Source: Anoxynatronum sibiricum
Lineage (GTDB): Bacteria > Bacillota > Clostridia > Peptostreptococcales > Tindalliaceae
Assembly (NCBI RefSeq): GCF_039414295.1
Contig: NZ_JBCITM010000032.1
Coordinates: 1-15,428, forward strand
DNA: 15,428 nucleotides
Direction: 5' to 3'
Part shown: positions 7,875 to 14,741 of the stretch, piece after piece
How positions within the stretch are numbered: the first letter of the stretch is position 1
Layout: each line of letters begins with the position of its first letter
Translations under genes and position numbers: made by a program
Notes under the pieces: generated by a model
What the model was told of the DNA's origin: nothing
The model's input: only the letters and a program-made list of their open reading frames with translations
Database searches by the model: none

Positions 7875-8371
7875 GCTGCTTGAGGAATATGAAATCGGGG
7901 CAATCTTTCCTGAAGGGCCATTCCTGCAAAGTCTTGAACATTTTTTAAAGGATAACCATTTTGCCTAATAGCACGGCAATGATAATCATCACGATAATCG
8001 CTACCAAACTTGAGGGTATAGCATTGGTGTATTTTGGAACAAAATGAATAATGGCCATGGTTACAATCACGAAAAAGATCATAATTCCCAGAGCCACCGG
8101 CGGCAGCCACATTTTCGTCACCATTTCAACACCGTTTACCACCACTTCATCGACTTTGAACTGTGCCCATTGGGCTAAGAACATAACAATGGACAATCCG
8201 TTCAAAAAACCAAGCATGACTGAATAGGGGATAATCCGCGCATATTTAACTAACTTGAGAACGCCGATGCTGATCTGAATAAGTCCCATGAGCACAACGA
8301 TTGCAAAAAGATATTCTAAACCATGCTGTGCAATGAGTGCTGCAAACACTACTGAAATAACGTTAAGCGGT
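7875..8371 (-). pseudogene. SulP-family anion transporter remnant
   Basis: Reading the minus strand from about 8371, SVVFAALIAQHGLEYLFAIV, VKYARIIPYSVMLGFLNGLS and IPSSLVAIIVMIII match the transmembrane core of SulP (sulfate permease-like) transporters. The frame stops at 7945, but the neighbouring frame continues with NVQDFAGM and LPRFHIPQ, the next SulP segment, so there is a 1-nt frameshift near the A-run (T-run on the plus strand) at 7941-7947. Homology ends near 7875. Both the N-terminal third and the STAS domain are missing; about 165 of roughly 550 residues remain. The longer frame begins at 8445, inside the promoter of the neighbouring gene, with unrelated sequence. The rest of 7762-8443 shows nothing recognisable. 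Confidence 0.75.
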
Positions 8372-8385
8372 GCCCTGCGCTTGTG

Positions 8386-8413
8386 TTTTGCCGGGCGGCA
8401 GGTATGGTATAAT
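8386..8413 (+). promoter_or_regulatory. Extended -10 promoter of the DUF6036-like unit
   Basis: TATAAT (8408-8413) is a perfect -10 and is preceded by TGG, an extended -10. A weak -35, TTTTGC (8386-8391), lies 16 nt upstream. The start codon of the next gene follows 30 bp after the -10, giving a short leader. Confidence 0.65.
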
Positions 8414-8443
8414 ATCAGTGACAGGACTGTTGGAGGTGTCTCC

Positions 8444-8965
8444 ATGCATCAAGCTCATCAACTGGAAGAACGGCTGCTTGAAATGGAAAAAGTGGCTCAG
8501 GCTTTTCAAGTGGCACCGTTTGATATATACCTGCTGGGTGGTGCTGCCTGCCTGCTGGCGGGATATACCTCCAGGGCTACCCGTGATTTTGATTTGGTAG
8601 ATCAGCAATATTCAGCTTCCCTGGCCAAGGTGCTGGTTTTTCTGAGGGACTATGATCTGCTGGAATATGAAAGCACCCTCCTCTCGCCACACTACAAAGA
8701 CCGGTGCCGCCAATTGACTTCTTTTCAATATCTGAACATATACACGCTGTCAGCGGAAGACATCATCGTCTCCAAGCTGGTACGTCTTAATGAGCGCGAT
8801 TGGGAAGATCTGGATGCCATGATGCCCCAGGCAAACCACCCGTTGATCTTTCAAATCATCGAAGAAGTATTGCAACGGGAAGATTTATATGAAACCAAAA
8901 AGGAAGGACTCCGCCGTCATCTGAAGAGTTTTAAGGAGAAATACCATGTATCGGATACTGTCTGA
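8444..8965 (+). CDS. DUF6036/AbiEii-like nucleotidyltransferase-fold protein
   Basis: 173 aa from ATG 8444, with GGAGG (8432-8436) upstream and the promoter at 8408; the longer in-frame ATG at 8288 lies upstream of that promoter and is rejected. Residues 27-52 (IYLLGGAACLLAGY, then SRATRDFDLVD) are the GG...DxD pattern of minimal nucleotidyltransferases, with Gly32-Gly33 and Asp48/Asp50 as likely nucleotide and metal ligands. LSAEDIIVSKLVRLNERDWEDLDAM further on matches the helical tail of DUF6036 and AbiEii-type proteins. Members of this fold include toxins of type IV toxin-antitoxin systems and other NMP/AMP-transferases, but many DUF6036 proteins have no known activity. It overlaps the next gene by 20 bp, so the two are translationally coupled. 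Confidence 0.75.
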   Translation: MHQAHQLEERLLEMEKVAQAFQVAPFDIYLLGGAACLLAGYTSRATRDFDLVDQQYSASLAKVLVFLRDYDLLEYESTLLSPHYKDRCRQLTSFQYLNIYTLSAEDIIVSKLVRLNERDWEDLDAMMPQANHPLIFQIIEEVLQREDLYETKKEGLRRHLKSFKEKYHVSDTV

Positions 8966-9290
8966 AAGTGTTAACAATTACATGAACGATCCGGCAACAG
9001 AGGGTGCCCGCCGCAAAGGAATGAGCCCCATCTGCCTGCTGGTGGACGCCCGGAGGTACCATGAACAGCGCCTCCAAAACACGCCGCTTTACCATCAAAC
9101 CCAGGAACTGCTTTGCTTTCTGCGGGAGGCATCGGCTGAAAATCCCCGGCTTGAAACCCTGCTATGGCATCTTGAGTCACGAAGGATGTTACCTCCGGAA
9201 ACCATTCAACTCAGCGATGAAAGCCGGGAACGATGTCAGGAACAGGTGCGGATTCTAAAACAGCTCATCAGCCTGGCGTACTGGCATTAA
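8946..9290 (+). CDS. Small helical protein of unknown function, partner of the nucleotidyltransferase-like gene
   Basis: 114 aa. AAGGAG (8933-8938) lies 7 nt before ATG 8946, inside the end of the upstream gene, which it overlaps by 20 bp. I do not recognise the family. The sequence is rich in charged residues and Leu/Gln, predicts as mostly helical, and has no membrane segment or signal peptide. A short segment MSPICLLVDARRYHEQR might be a beta strand followed by a helix. The coupled arrangement and the shared terminator at 9348 say that it works with the upstream protein, for example as regulator, antitoxin or complex partner; this is inference. Confidence 0.75.
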   Translation: MYRILSESVNNYMNDPATEGARRKGMSPICLLVDARRYHEQRLQNTPLYHQTQELLCFLREASAENPRLETLLWHLESRRMLPPETIQLSDESRERCQEQVRILKQLISLAYWH

Positions 9291-9347
9291 CGCAGATGAA
9301 ACAGCAGTTATTAACAGTTGTGTGAATAATGAAACACAATGAAAAAG

Positions 9348-9383
9348 CCTGCCTCAAAAGAAAAACGCTGAGGCGGGTTTTTT
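9348..9383 (+). terminator. Rho-independent terminator of the two-gene unit
   Basis: CCTGCCTCA (9348-9356) pairs with TGAGGCGGG (9369-9377) over 9 bp with one T-G pair and a 12-nt loop, followed by TTTTTT (9378-9383). Confidence 0.88.
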
Positions 9384-9466
9384 GATACAAAGAGATTCCC
9401 AATTTACCCCAACATGAGTCGCCTCTTTTGGGGCGCTGGGTGCGCCTCTTTGTGCCAGAAGTACAT

Positions 9467-9500
9467 TTGTCAGAATCCTGTCAGAGGACTTTGATATACT
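9467..9500 (+). promoter_or_regulatory. Second PHO-box-like promoter
   Basis: TTGTCAG-AATC-CTGTCAG (9467-9484), a 10-nt gap, then TATACT (9495-9500). Except for three bases in the gap, it is identical to 2523-2556 and continues into ATAAA. Sequence on either side differs, so the conservation is confined to the control element. It lies 70 bp before the SLH gene start. Confidence 0.68.
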
Positions 9501-9569
9501 ATAAAAGCCTTACACAATAGCACCATAGAAAAGGCTAAGATTCCAAAGCAAAAAAAGGAGATGAAAAAA

Positions 9570-12500
9570 ATGAAAATGAAACAAACGTTGAGTTTTGTTA
9601 TAGTTCTGGCACTGGTGCTGTCACTGACGGCACCAGTGGGACTGCCGGCGTATGCAGATGCTGTCAGCAGTAGTTCTACTGAACATATCTTTTACATAAA
9701 TGCTGGGGATATAACCATGACGGCGGGAACAGGTGGATATGATGGTATGATAGCCGTAAAACATGGCCCAACAAGTGTGACAGCGCATGTTTATGAAAAT
9801 GATAGACTTGTCATTACTGGTACCACCACAGCCAACAGGGTTGTTGTGGATGGGGTTAAGGCAAATATAACCTTGCGGGATGTGGACATGCATCATACAA
9901 ATGAGGCTGTTTTTGAGTTGAAAAGTGCTGCAGATGTGACACTTGCATTGGATGGTGATAATATCCTTGTAAGTGGGGTGCACAGGGCAGGTTTGCAGGT
10001 GTCAATTGGAAGCAAAATAATAATCAGGGGTACTGGTTTTCTTAGTGCCACAGGTGGAGATGGTGGCGCAGGCATCGGTGGTGGCGCTTATGGAGCAGGC
10101 GGCACCGTCACCATAGAAGGTGGAACAGTAACAGCAACAGGTGGGGGAGATTGCATGATGGGTGGAGATGGTGGAGCAGGCATCGGTGGTGGCGCTTATG
10201 GAGAAGGCGGCGGCACCATCACCATAGAAGGTGGAACGGTGACAGCAACAGGGGGAGGTGGCTCCGCTTCTGGTGGTGGAGCAGGCATCGGTGGTGGCGT
10301 TTATGGAGAAGGCGGCACCATCACCATAGAAGGTGGAACGGTGACAGCAACAGGGGGAGGTGGCTCCACTTTTGGTGGTGGAGCAGGCATCGGTGGTGGC
10401 GTTTATGGAGAAGGCGGCACCATCACCATAGAAGGTGGAATAGTAACAGCAACAGGTGGAGGGCAGGGAGCAGGCATCGGTGGTGGGTGGAGTGGAGCAG
10501 GCGGCACCGTCACCATAAATGCAGCTGCAACAGTGAAAGCAGTTTCAGAGACTTTATCGAATCCAGCTATTCATACATTCACTGGGAGTATTGAAGCTGC
10601 AAGTACAGCAGCGGTATTTATGGCAAATTTCTCAGGGCTAAAATCCCCAGAAACGCCTACACACATTCATGTTAAAGGTGTTTTTAATCCAATGACCAGC
10701 TTTTCGCCAACCAGAGCTTATCAAAGCATTGCTGTTACAGTACCGGCCGACACCTATCAGCTTAAAACAGATGGTCATTACCAACAGCATTTGACAAGTC
10801 CTTTAACAGAACCATCCACAGATTTTGTTATTGCAGGTGCTGGATTAGCAGCCTTTGATGACGTAGAGAATGCAGCTAACCCGCCCATCGTTAACGATGA
10901 ACAAGCTCCTCCAACGGGACTGGCAGGCATCGCCCCTACATCCACAGCCAATAATGATGGCAAAATAACAGGGACAACAACGACCATGGAATACAAGCAA
11001 CCTTCAAGCAGTACATGGCTTGAAGTGACAGGAACAGAAATCACAGGCTTATCAGCAGGAACCTACAAAGTGCGGTTTAAAGCTAAAACAGGCTTTCACG
11101 CAAGCCCAAGTGTTGATGTGACAGTACCAGAATACGTAGCGCCAAATCAAGACCAGAGCGCGCCAACGGGACTGGCAGGCATCGCCCCTACATCCACAGC
11201 CAATAATGATGGCAAAATAACAGGGACAACAACGACCATGGAATACAAGCTACATGCAAGCAGTACATGGCTTGAAGTAACAGGAACAGAAATCACAGGC
11301 TTATCAGCAGGAACCTATAAAGTGCGGTTTAAAGCTAAAACAGGCTTTCATGCAAGCCCAAGTATTACGATAACAGTACCCACATATACAGCACCGTCAA
11401 CAGGAGGCGGCGGCTCTGGTTCATCCTCACCCCGGCCACCTGCCACACCATCAGCATCAAAGGACGTAGCAGTCATTATCAATAATGGAACACAAAAATC
11501 AGGGACAGAAACCAGAACCGAAATAGAGGGGCGAACAGAAATCAAGTTGGTCGTGGATTCTCAGCAGATGAAAAATCATCTTGAAAACGCCATTAAAGAA
11601 AACAATGGTACCAACGAAGTCATCATACCGGTGACAAACACAGGCGATATAATCAAAGTCGTGCTAACCGGTGATATCCTTAAAAAGATGGAAGATCATA
11701 ATGTTACACTTTCCGTGAGAGAAAAAAAGATTGAGTATCGCATAGACTCTGCAAACTTTACCATTGAAAAAATAGCCCAAACCATGGGAATCTCGTTGGA
11801 CAGCTTACAGTCCATTGACGTGGAAATTAGCATCAACAAAATACCGGCTGCCCAGGCGGAAGCACTAAAAGAGCAAGCAACAGCATCCGGTCATGAAATC
11901 CTGTTTGATCCGGTGCAATTTGAAATCACAGCAAGGGCAACGTCTGCAGATGGCAAGGTACAAGAAGTTAAAATCAATCAGTTTAGCCATTTTGCAGAAC
12001 GAATAATGGAAATTCCAGAAGACATTGACCCAAGTAAGGTTGCCACAGGCATTGTCTTTCATGCAGACGGTTCATACAGCCACGTACCAACAGTCGTATT
12101 TGAAAAGGACGGCAAGTGGTATGCAAGAATTAGTTCCCTTACAAATTCAATCTATACACTAATCGGGAACCCTGTAACGGTGGCGGCAGTCGAAAACCAT
12201 TGGTCAAAGGTGCCTGTTAACGACATGGCCGCCAGACTGATCATATCAAACCCAAATACCTTTGAGCCAGATCAACCAATAACCCGAGGCGAGTTTGCAC
12301 AATACATCACAAAAGCGCTGGGAATCTACAGAATCGATGAATTAAAAACCACAAGATTCACCGATGTCAGCAAAGAGGACAAACTTTTCAACGCCATAAC
12401 AGTTGCAACAGAATATAGGCTCATTTCTGGCTACCCTGACAGAGCCTTTAAACCTAATGATCAAATCACCAGAGAAGAAGCCATGAGCATGTATGCAAGA

Positions 12501-12731
12501 GCCATGGAGATAGTCGGTCTAAAAGAAGCAGATAACAAGCGCATAGAGAATTATAAAGACAAAGACCAAGTGGCTGACTGGGCTTATGAGGCTGTCAAAA
12601 AAACGGTTAGCATAGGAGTCTTTAGCGGAAAGACTGGGGAAACCATTAATCCGAAAGACACTTTCACCCATGCTGAAGCAGCGACAGCTGTCAGAAACTT
12701 ACTGGTAAAGGCACAACTGATTAACCCGTAG
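9570..12731 (+). CDS. SLH-domain surface protein with glycine-rich beta-repeats
   Basis: 1053 aa. ATG 9570 is preferred over 9561 because AAAGGAG (9554-9560) abuts 9561 but is 9 nt from 9570. Signal peptide 1-31 (likely cleavage after YADA). Residues about 35-160 are beta-rich with regular hydrophobic alternation, like exported carbohydrate-binding beta-solenoid proteins of the Cthe_2159 type. Five glycine-rich units with GAGIGGG and GGTITIEGGTVTATGG follow (about 160-315), then a linker domain, two 84-aa repeats (about 448-607, each with GLAGIAPTSTANNDGKITG), a Gly/Ser/Pro linker, a conserved module of about 240 residues, and three SLH domains (about 871-920, 930-985, 994-1053; ITRGEFAQYITKALG). 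The module plus SLH triplet is paralogous to the gene ending at 2312. A polysaccharide-binding surface role is plausible but unproven. No terminator follows the stop. Confidence 0.9.
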   Translation: MKMKQTLSFVIVLALVLSLTAPVGLPAYADAVSSSSTEHIFYINAGDITMTAGTGGYDGMIAVKHGPTSVTAHVYENDRLVITGTTTANRVVVDGVKANITLRDVDMHHTNEAVFELKSAADVTLALDGDNILVSGVHRAGLQVSIGSKIIIRGTGFLSATGGDGGAGIGGGAYGAGGTVTIEGGTVTATGGGDCMMGGDGGAGIGGGAYGEGGGTITIEGGTVTATGGGGSASGGGAGIGGGVYGEGGTITIEGGTVTATGGGGSTFGGGAGIGGGVYGEGGTITIEGGIVTATGGGQGAGIGGGWSGAGGTVTINAAATVKAVSETLSNPAIHTFTGSIEAASTAAVFMANFSGLKSPETPTHIHVKGVFNPMTSFSPTRAYQSIAVTVPADTYQLKTDGHYQQHLTSPLTEPSTDFVIAGAGLAAFDDVENAANPPIVNDEQAPPTGLAGIAPTSTANNDGKITGTTTTMEYKQPSSSTWLEVTGTEITGLSAGTYKVRFKAKTGFHASPSVDVTVPEYVAPNQDQSAPTGLAGIAPTSTANNDGKITGTTTTMEYKLHASSTWLEVTGTEITGLSAGTYKVRFKAKTGFHASPSITITVPTYTAPSTGGGGSGSSSPRPPATPSASKDVAVIINNGTQKSGTETRTEIEGRTEIKLVVDSQQMKNHLENAIKENNGTNEVIIPVTNTGDIIKVVLTGDILKKMEDHNVTLSVREKKIEYRIDSANFTIEKIAQTMGISLDSLQSIDVEISINKIPAAQAEALKEQATASGHEILFDPVQFEITARATSADGKVQEVKINQFSHFAERIMEIPEDIDPSKVATGIVFHADGSYSHVPTVVFEKDGKWYARISSLTNSIYTLIGNPVTVAAVENHWSKVPVNDMAARLIISNPNTFEPDQPITRGEFAQYITKALGIYRIDELKTTRFTDVSKEDKLFNAITVATEYRLISGYPDRAFKPNDQITREEAMSMYARAMEIVGLKEADNKRIENYKDKDQVADWAYEAVKKTVSIGVFSGKTGETINPKDTFTHAEAATAVRNLLVKAQLINP
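10060..10520 (+). repeat. Five glycine-rich in-frame repeats
   Basis: Units of about 95-110 bp carry GCAGGCATCGGTGGTGG at roughly 10068, 10176, 10281, 10383 and 10470. The protein unit is GAGIGGG-x-x-G-x-GGT-(I/V)-TI-x-GG-x-VTATGG, with a variable 0-10 residue insert before each unit (DCMMGGD, GSAS, GSTF and so on). The pattern suggests one beta-helix rung per unit. The long alternative frame rich in Trp, Arg and His here is a by-product of GGT/GGC repetition. Confidence 0.9.
10911..11390 (+). repeat. Two tandem 252-bp domain repeats
   Basis: CCAACGGGACTGGCAGG starts at 10911 and again at 11163, a 252-bp period (84 codons). The copies are nearly identical through GTTYKVRF-like and TGFHASPS segments (AGTYKVRFKAKTGFHASPS). 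The domain resembles small beta-sandwich modules of bacterial surface proteins; I do not assign a family. Confidence 0.85.
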
Positions 12732-12779
12732 TGTGGGTGTCCACAATATGGGTGGTATCCGGCATTTCCGCGGGAATGG

Positions 12780-13068
12780 CGTCCACCACAAGGGAACCAA
12801 TGAATTCCACCCGGCCGTGGCCGTAGTGGTGATTGCCGTCAGGGAGGGTTATTGGAGATCTTGGCGCTGATGATGGAAATCACCGACGAGCTGATGTCTG
12901 TCATGTTATTAAAGGCATCGGTGATCACGGCGATGCTGTTGATGACCAGCCCCAGGGCTAACTTCACGGCAAAAGAAGCATATTGCAAAAAATGCCCAGG
13001 TAGCCTGAGAAGGAAATATACTGTTTGCGCACATCATGATTACTGACGTCTTCATGATTGTTGATCTA
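12780..13068 (-). pseudogene. CDF-family cation efflux transporter remnant
   Basis: The minus strand in three frame segments reads NNHEDVSNHDVRKQYISFSGYLGIFCN, then AVKLALGLVINSIAVITDAFNN and SSVISIISAKISNNPP, then DGNHHYGHGRVEFIGSLVV. Together these are the N-terminal cytoplasmic start, TM1, the SxAVxxDAxNN zinc-site helix (TM2) and the HxYGHGRxE loop of cation diffusion facilitators. Frameshifts lie near 12970-12975 and 12838-12843. A TAG at 13066-13068 interrupts the front end. Homology ends near 12780; the remaining ~50 bp down to the SLH stop codon are not recognised. No intact product is possible. Confidence 0.75.
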
Positions 13069-13233
13069 TTTTCGGACAATTGGTTTAATCAAAGGTCTCA
13101 TCACCTGGCGTTCACTAAGTTCCATCTGATCAGCAGCTTCTTTGATCTTAAGATGTCCAGCAAGGGTAAGAGAAATGATGTTGAATCGGTTCAGCTGTTG
13201 TTTGCTCAAATGATAATGCACCTCCTTTTTCAT
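13066..13233 (-). pseudogene. Truncated transposase N-terminus (ISNCY-like)
   Basis: The minus-strand frame from ATG at 13233 to TAG at 13066 encodes 55 aa. Its first 46 residues (to about 13096) contain IISLTLAGHLKIKEAADQ and MELSERQVMR, the N-terminal helix-turn-helix style of ISNCY-type transposases (…QAAExLxLSxRQVxRL…). The frame then runs directly into LIKPIVRK, which fits the start of the neighbouring CDF remnant, so a deletion fused the two. AAGGAGG lies just inside the ATG, so a TTG a few codons later may have been the real start. The rest of the transposase is gone. Confidence 0.6.
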
Positions 13234-13252
13234 GATGGTAGTTTATCGCAGA

Positions 13253-13303
13253 AGGTGACATCTTCTCAAGGTAACCTTTAGGTGACATTATCACAAGATA
13301 ACC
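13253..13303 (+). repeat. Two 24-bp direct repeats at the end of the transposase remnant
   Basis: AGGTGACAT + CTTCTCAAGGTAACC (13253-13276) and AGGTGACAT + TATCACAAGATAACC (13280-13303) match at 20 of 24 positions, with a 27-bp period. They lie 20 bp upstream of the transposase fragment (on its own strand), where the element's terminal transposase-binding sites would be. The outer boundary of the element cannot be placed. Confidence 0.6.
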
Positions 13304-13484
13304 ACGCATTTAAAATGTTGTTGTTGAAAGGGGGCACATGAAATGTTAGCATATAGAAGTTGCTACTTGAAATCCTCGCAAACTACAGGAGAATAGCGAA
13401 TTTATTGCAATTAACTAATTGACGTGGAATGTAGGTTATAAGCACTTGTTGCACAGAAGATCTTTTAATAAGGAGCGTGGGTGT

Positions 13485-13760
13485 ATGTCAATAAAAGTTT
13501 TTTTACAAACCGCTACAAAGGAACAATGTCAGCAGATGGCTCAGTGTCTGTCCAAAGAAGAAGTACTCTCGTTGGTCCAAGCCTTTGGTGTGACCTTGAC
13601 AGCAGAGGAAACCCAGGAGATGGAAGAATTCTTTGCGAAGCACCCCAAAAGTGAGTTGGCGGAAGCGGAATTAGACCAGGTAGCCGGCGGATGTGAGGGA
13701 AATGCGCCAGGCGTTCCTCCGTGCCCTTTCCCTGCAGACTTGGTGTGGCCGTGGTGGTGA
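13485..13760 (+). CDS. Nif11-like RiPP precursor peptide with double-glycine leader
   Basis: 91 aa from ATG 13485; AAGGAG (13470-13475) lies 9 nt upstream, and the longer in-frame ATG at 13419 has no such site. Residues 1-69 form a helical acidic leader typical of Nif11-type precursors (LSKEEVLSLVQAFGVTLTAEE, then ELAEAELDQVAGG). The VAGG end at 66-69 is the recognition site for C39-type peptidase domains of export ABC transporters. The 22-residue core (70-91) begins with Cys70, holds a second Cys80 in a Pro-rich stretch, has no Ser or Thr, and ends WPWW. No modifying enzyme (LanM, radical SAM, YcaO) or exporter is in the window, so it is an orphan here. Without Ser/Thr, lanthionine rings cannot form within the core; disulfide, Cys or Trp chemistry, or no modification, remain possible. 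It has its own terminator. Confidence 0.8.
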   Translation: MSIKVFLQTATKEQCQQMAQCLSKEEVLSLVQAFGVTLTAEETQEMEEFFAKHPKSELAEAELDQVAGGCEGNAPGVPPCPFPADLVWPWW

Positions 13761-13943
13761 TAGCTACCAGAGGGGCAGGATTGTTGAAATCACTGCTCCA
13801 TGTGCCCCAATTCAAGCGCACACAGCGGTAGCGTTGGTTTCTGCCTTGGGGGTGCATTCTTTGAAAATCCAGTCAGTAAACAATGTGGACGAACGCAACA
13901 AAAAACACTTCCCAGTGCAGGGAGGCCACTGAAAAACTCATTA

Positions 13944-13980
13944 AAGACCGTTATCATGAAAAAAGTGATAACGGTCTTCT
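13944..13980 (+). terminator. Rho-independent terminator after the Nif11-like gene
   Basis: A perfect 13-bp stem, AAGACCGTTATCA (13944-13956) against TGATAACGGTCTT (13966-13978), has a 9-nt loop and a CTTCTTCTTG tail. The pyrimidine tract is interrupted by C, so efficiency is uncertain. The 180 bp between the peptide stop and this hairpin show no gene. Confidence 0.75.
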
Positions 13981-14099
13981 TCTTGTTGTTAATATGCCAG
14001 CAAAAATAATTTAAATAAAGCAGTATTTCAAAAAGGAAATGAGGCTTTGTTGTCGAATAGTATTGGAAGAACAACATTTCTATTTGAAGGAGCATACTA
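13981..14099 (+). other. Left flank of the IS1182-type element
   Basis: An AT-rich stretch ahead of the transposase start. TGTTGT (14049-14054) and ACAACA (14071-14076) form a small inverted repeat that could belong to the element's end. The exact terminal inverted repeat cannot be fixed, because the other end is outside the window. Confidence 0.35.
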
Positions 14100-14741
14100 A
14101 TGATAAAAGGACCTCAGCAACTAACGATAAGCCAATACATGAACCTTTATGATCTCATTATTCCCAAAGATAATCTGCTTAGGCAAATTAATGAGCTTGT
14201 AGATTTTTCATTCATTTATGATGAACTACTTGTCAATTACAGTCTAGATCAGGGGCGCGGAGCTAAAGACCCGATTTTGATGTTCAAATATCTGCTATTG
14301 AAGATTATTTATGAAATTTCGGACGTCGATGTTGTTGAGCGTTCCCTCTATGACATGTCCTTCAAGTACTTTTTGAATATGACACCCGAAGACACAGACT
14401 TGATTGACCCGAGTTCGTTGACCAAGTTTCGAAAACTGCGCCTAAAAGATATGAACCTATTAGATTTGCTGATTGGGAAAACTGTTGCGATTGCCAAAGA
14501 GAGGGGCATATTGGTGAGCAAGACAATCATCGTGGACGCCACCCATACAAAGGCCAGGTATAATCAAAAGTCTGCACGTGAGGTGCTGTTGGAACGTGCC
14601 AAAGTATTGAGAAAAGAAGTTTACAGAGTTGATGAAAAGTTAAAACAAAAGCTACCCCAGAAGGTTAGTAGTGGACTGCTTGAAGATGTGATCGAGTACT
14701 GTCAAAAACTGACACACACTGTAGTGTATTTGGTAATCTAA
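14100..14741 (+). pseudogene. IS1182-family transposase, truncated at the C-terminus
   Basis: ATG 14100 has AAGGAG (14087-14092) 7 nt upstream. The first ~206 residues are a good IS1182 (IS5-group DDE) transposase: an N-terminal DUF772-like domain (LLVNYSLDQGRGAKDPILMFKYLLL, split over 65-90, then FLNMTPEDTDLIDPSSLTKFR) followed by IIVDATHTKARYNQK, which holds the first catalytic Asp. After EYCQKLTHTV the sequence becomes VYLVI and stops, while family members continue to about 450-500 aa with two more catalytic residues. The break coincides with the left end of an IS21-type element, so the gene was interrupted by insertion. Its distal half may lie beyond the window. Confidence 0.85.

Noticed and set aside
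8288..8443. Longer N-terminus for the nucleotidyltransferase-like gene
   Set aside because: This part overlaps the SulP remnant and the -10 promoter; the ATG at 8444 has GGAGG at good spacing.
10151..10594. Forward frame rich in Trp, Arg and His as a possible novel protein
   Set aside because: It is the off-frame reading of the glycine-codon repeats of the SLH protein; it has no ribosome binding site of its own, and the main frame has clear domains.
12852..13281. Two small forward-strand open frames
   Set aside because: They lie antisense to CDF and transposase remnants, whose similarity explains the sequence, and neither has a convincing ribosome binding site.
13693..13932. Out-of-frame extension of the Nif11-like region
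   Set aside because: It overlaps the core-peptide codons in another frame, has no ribosome binding site and no recognisable motif.
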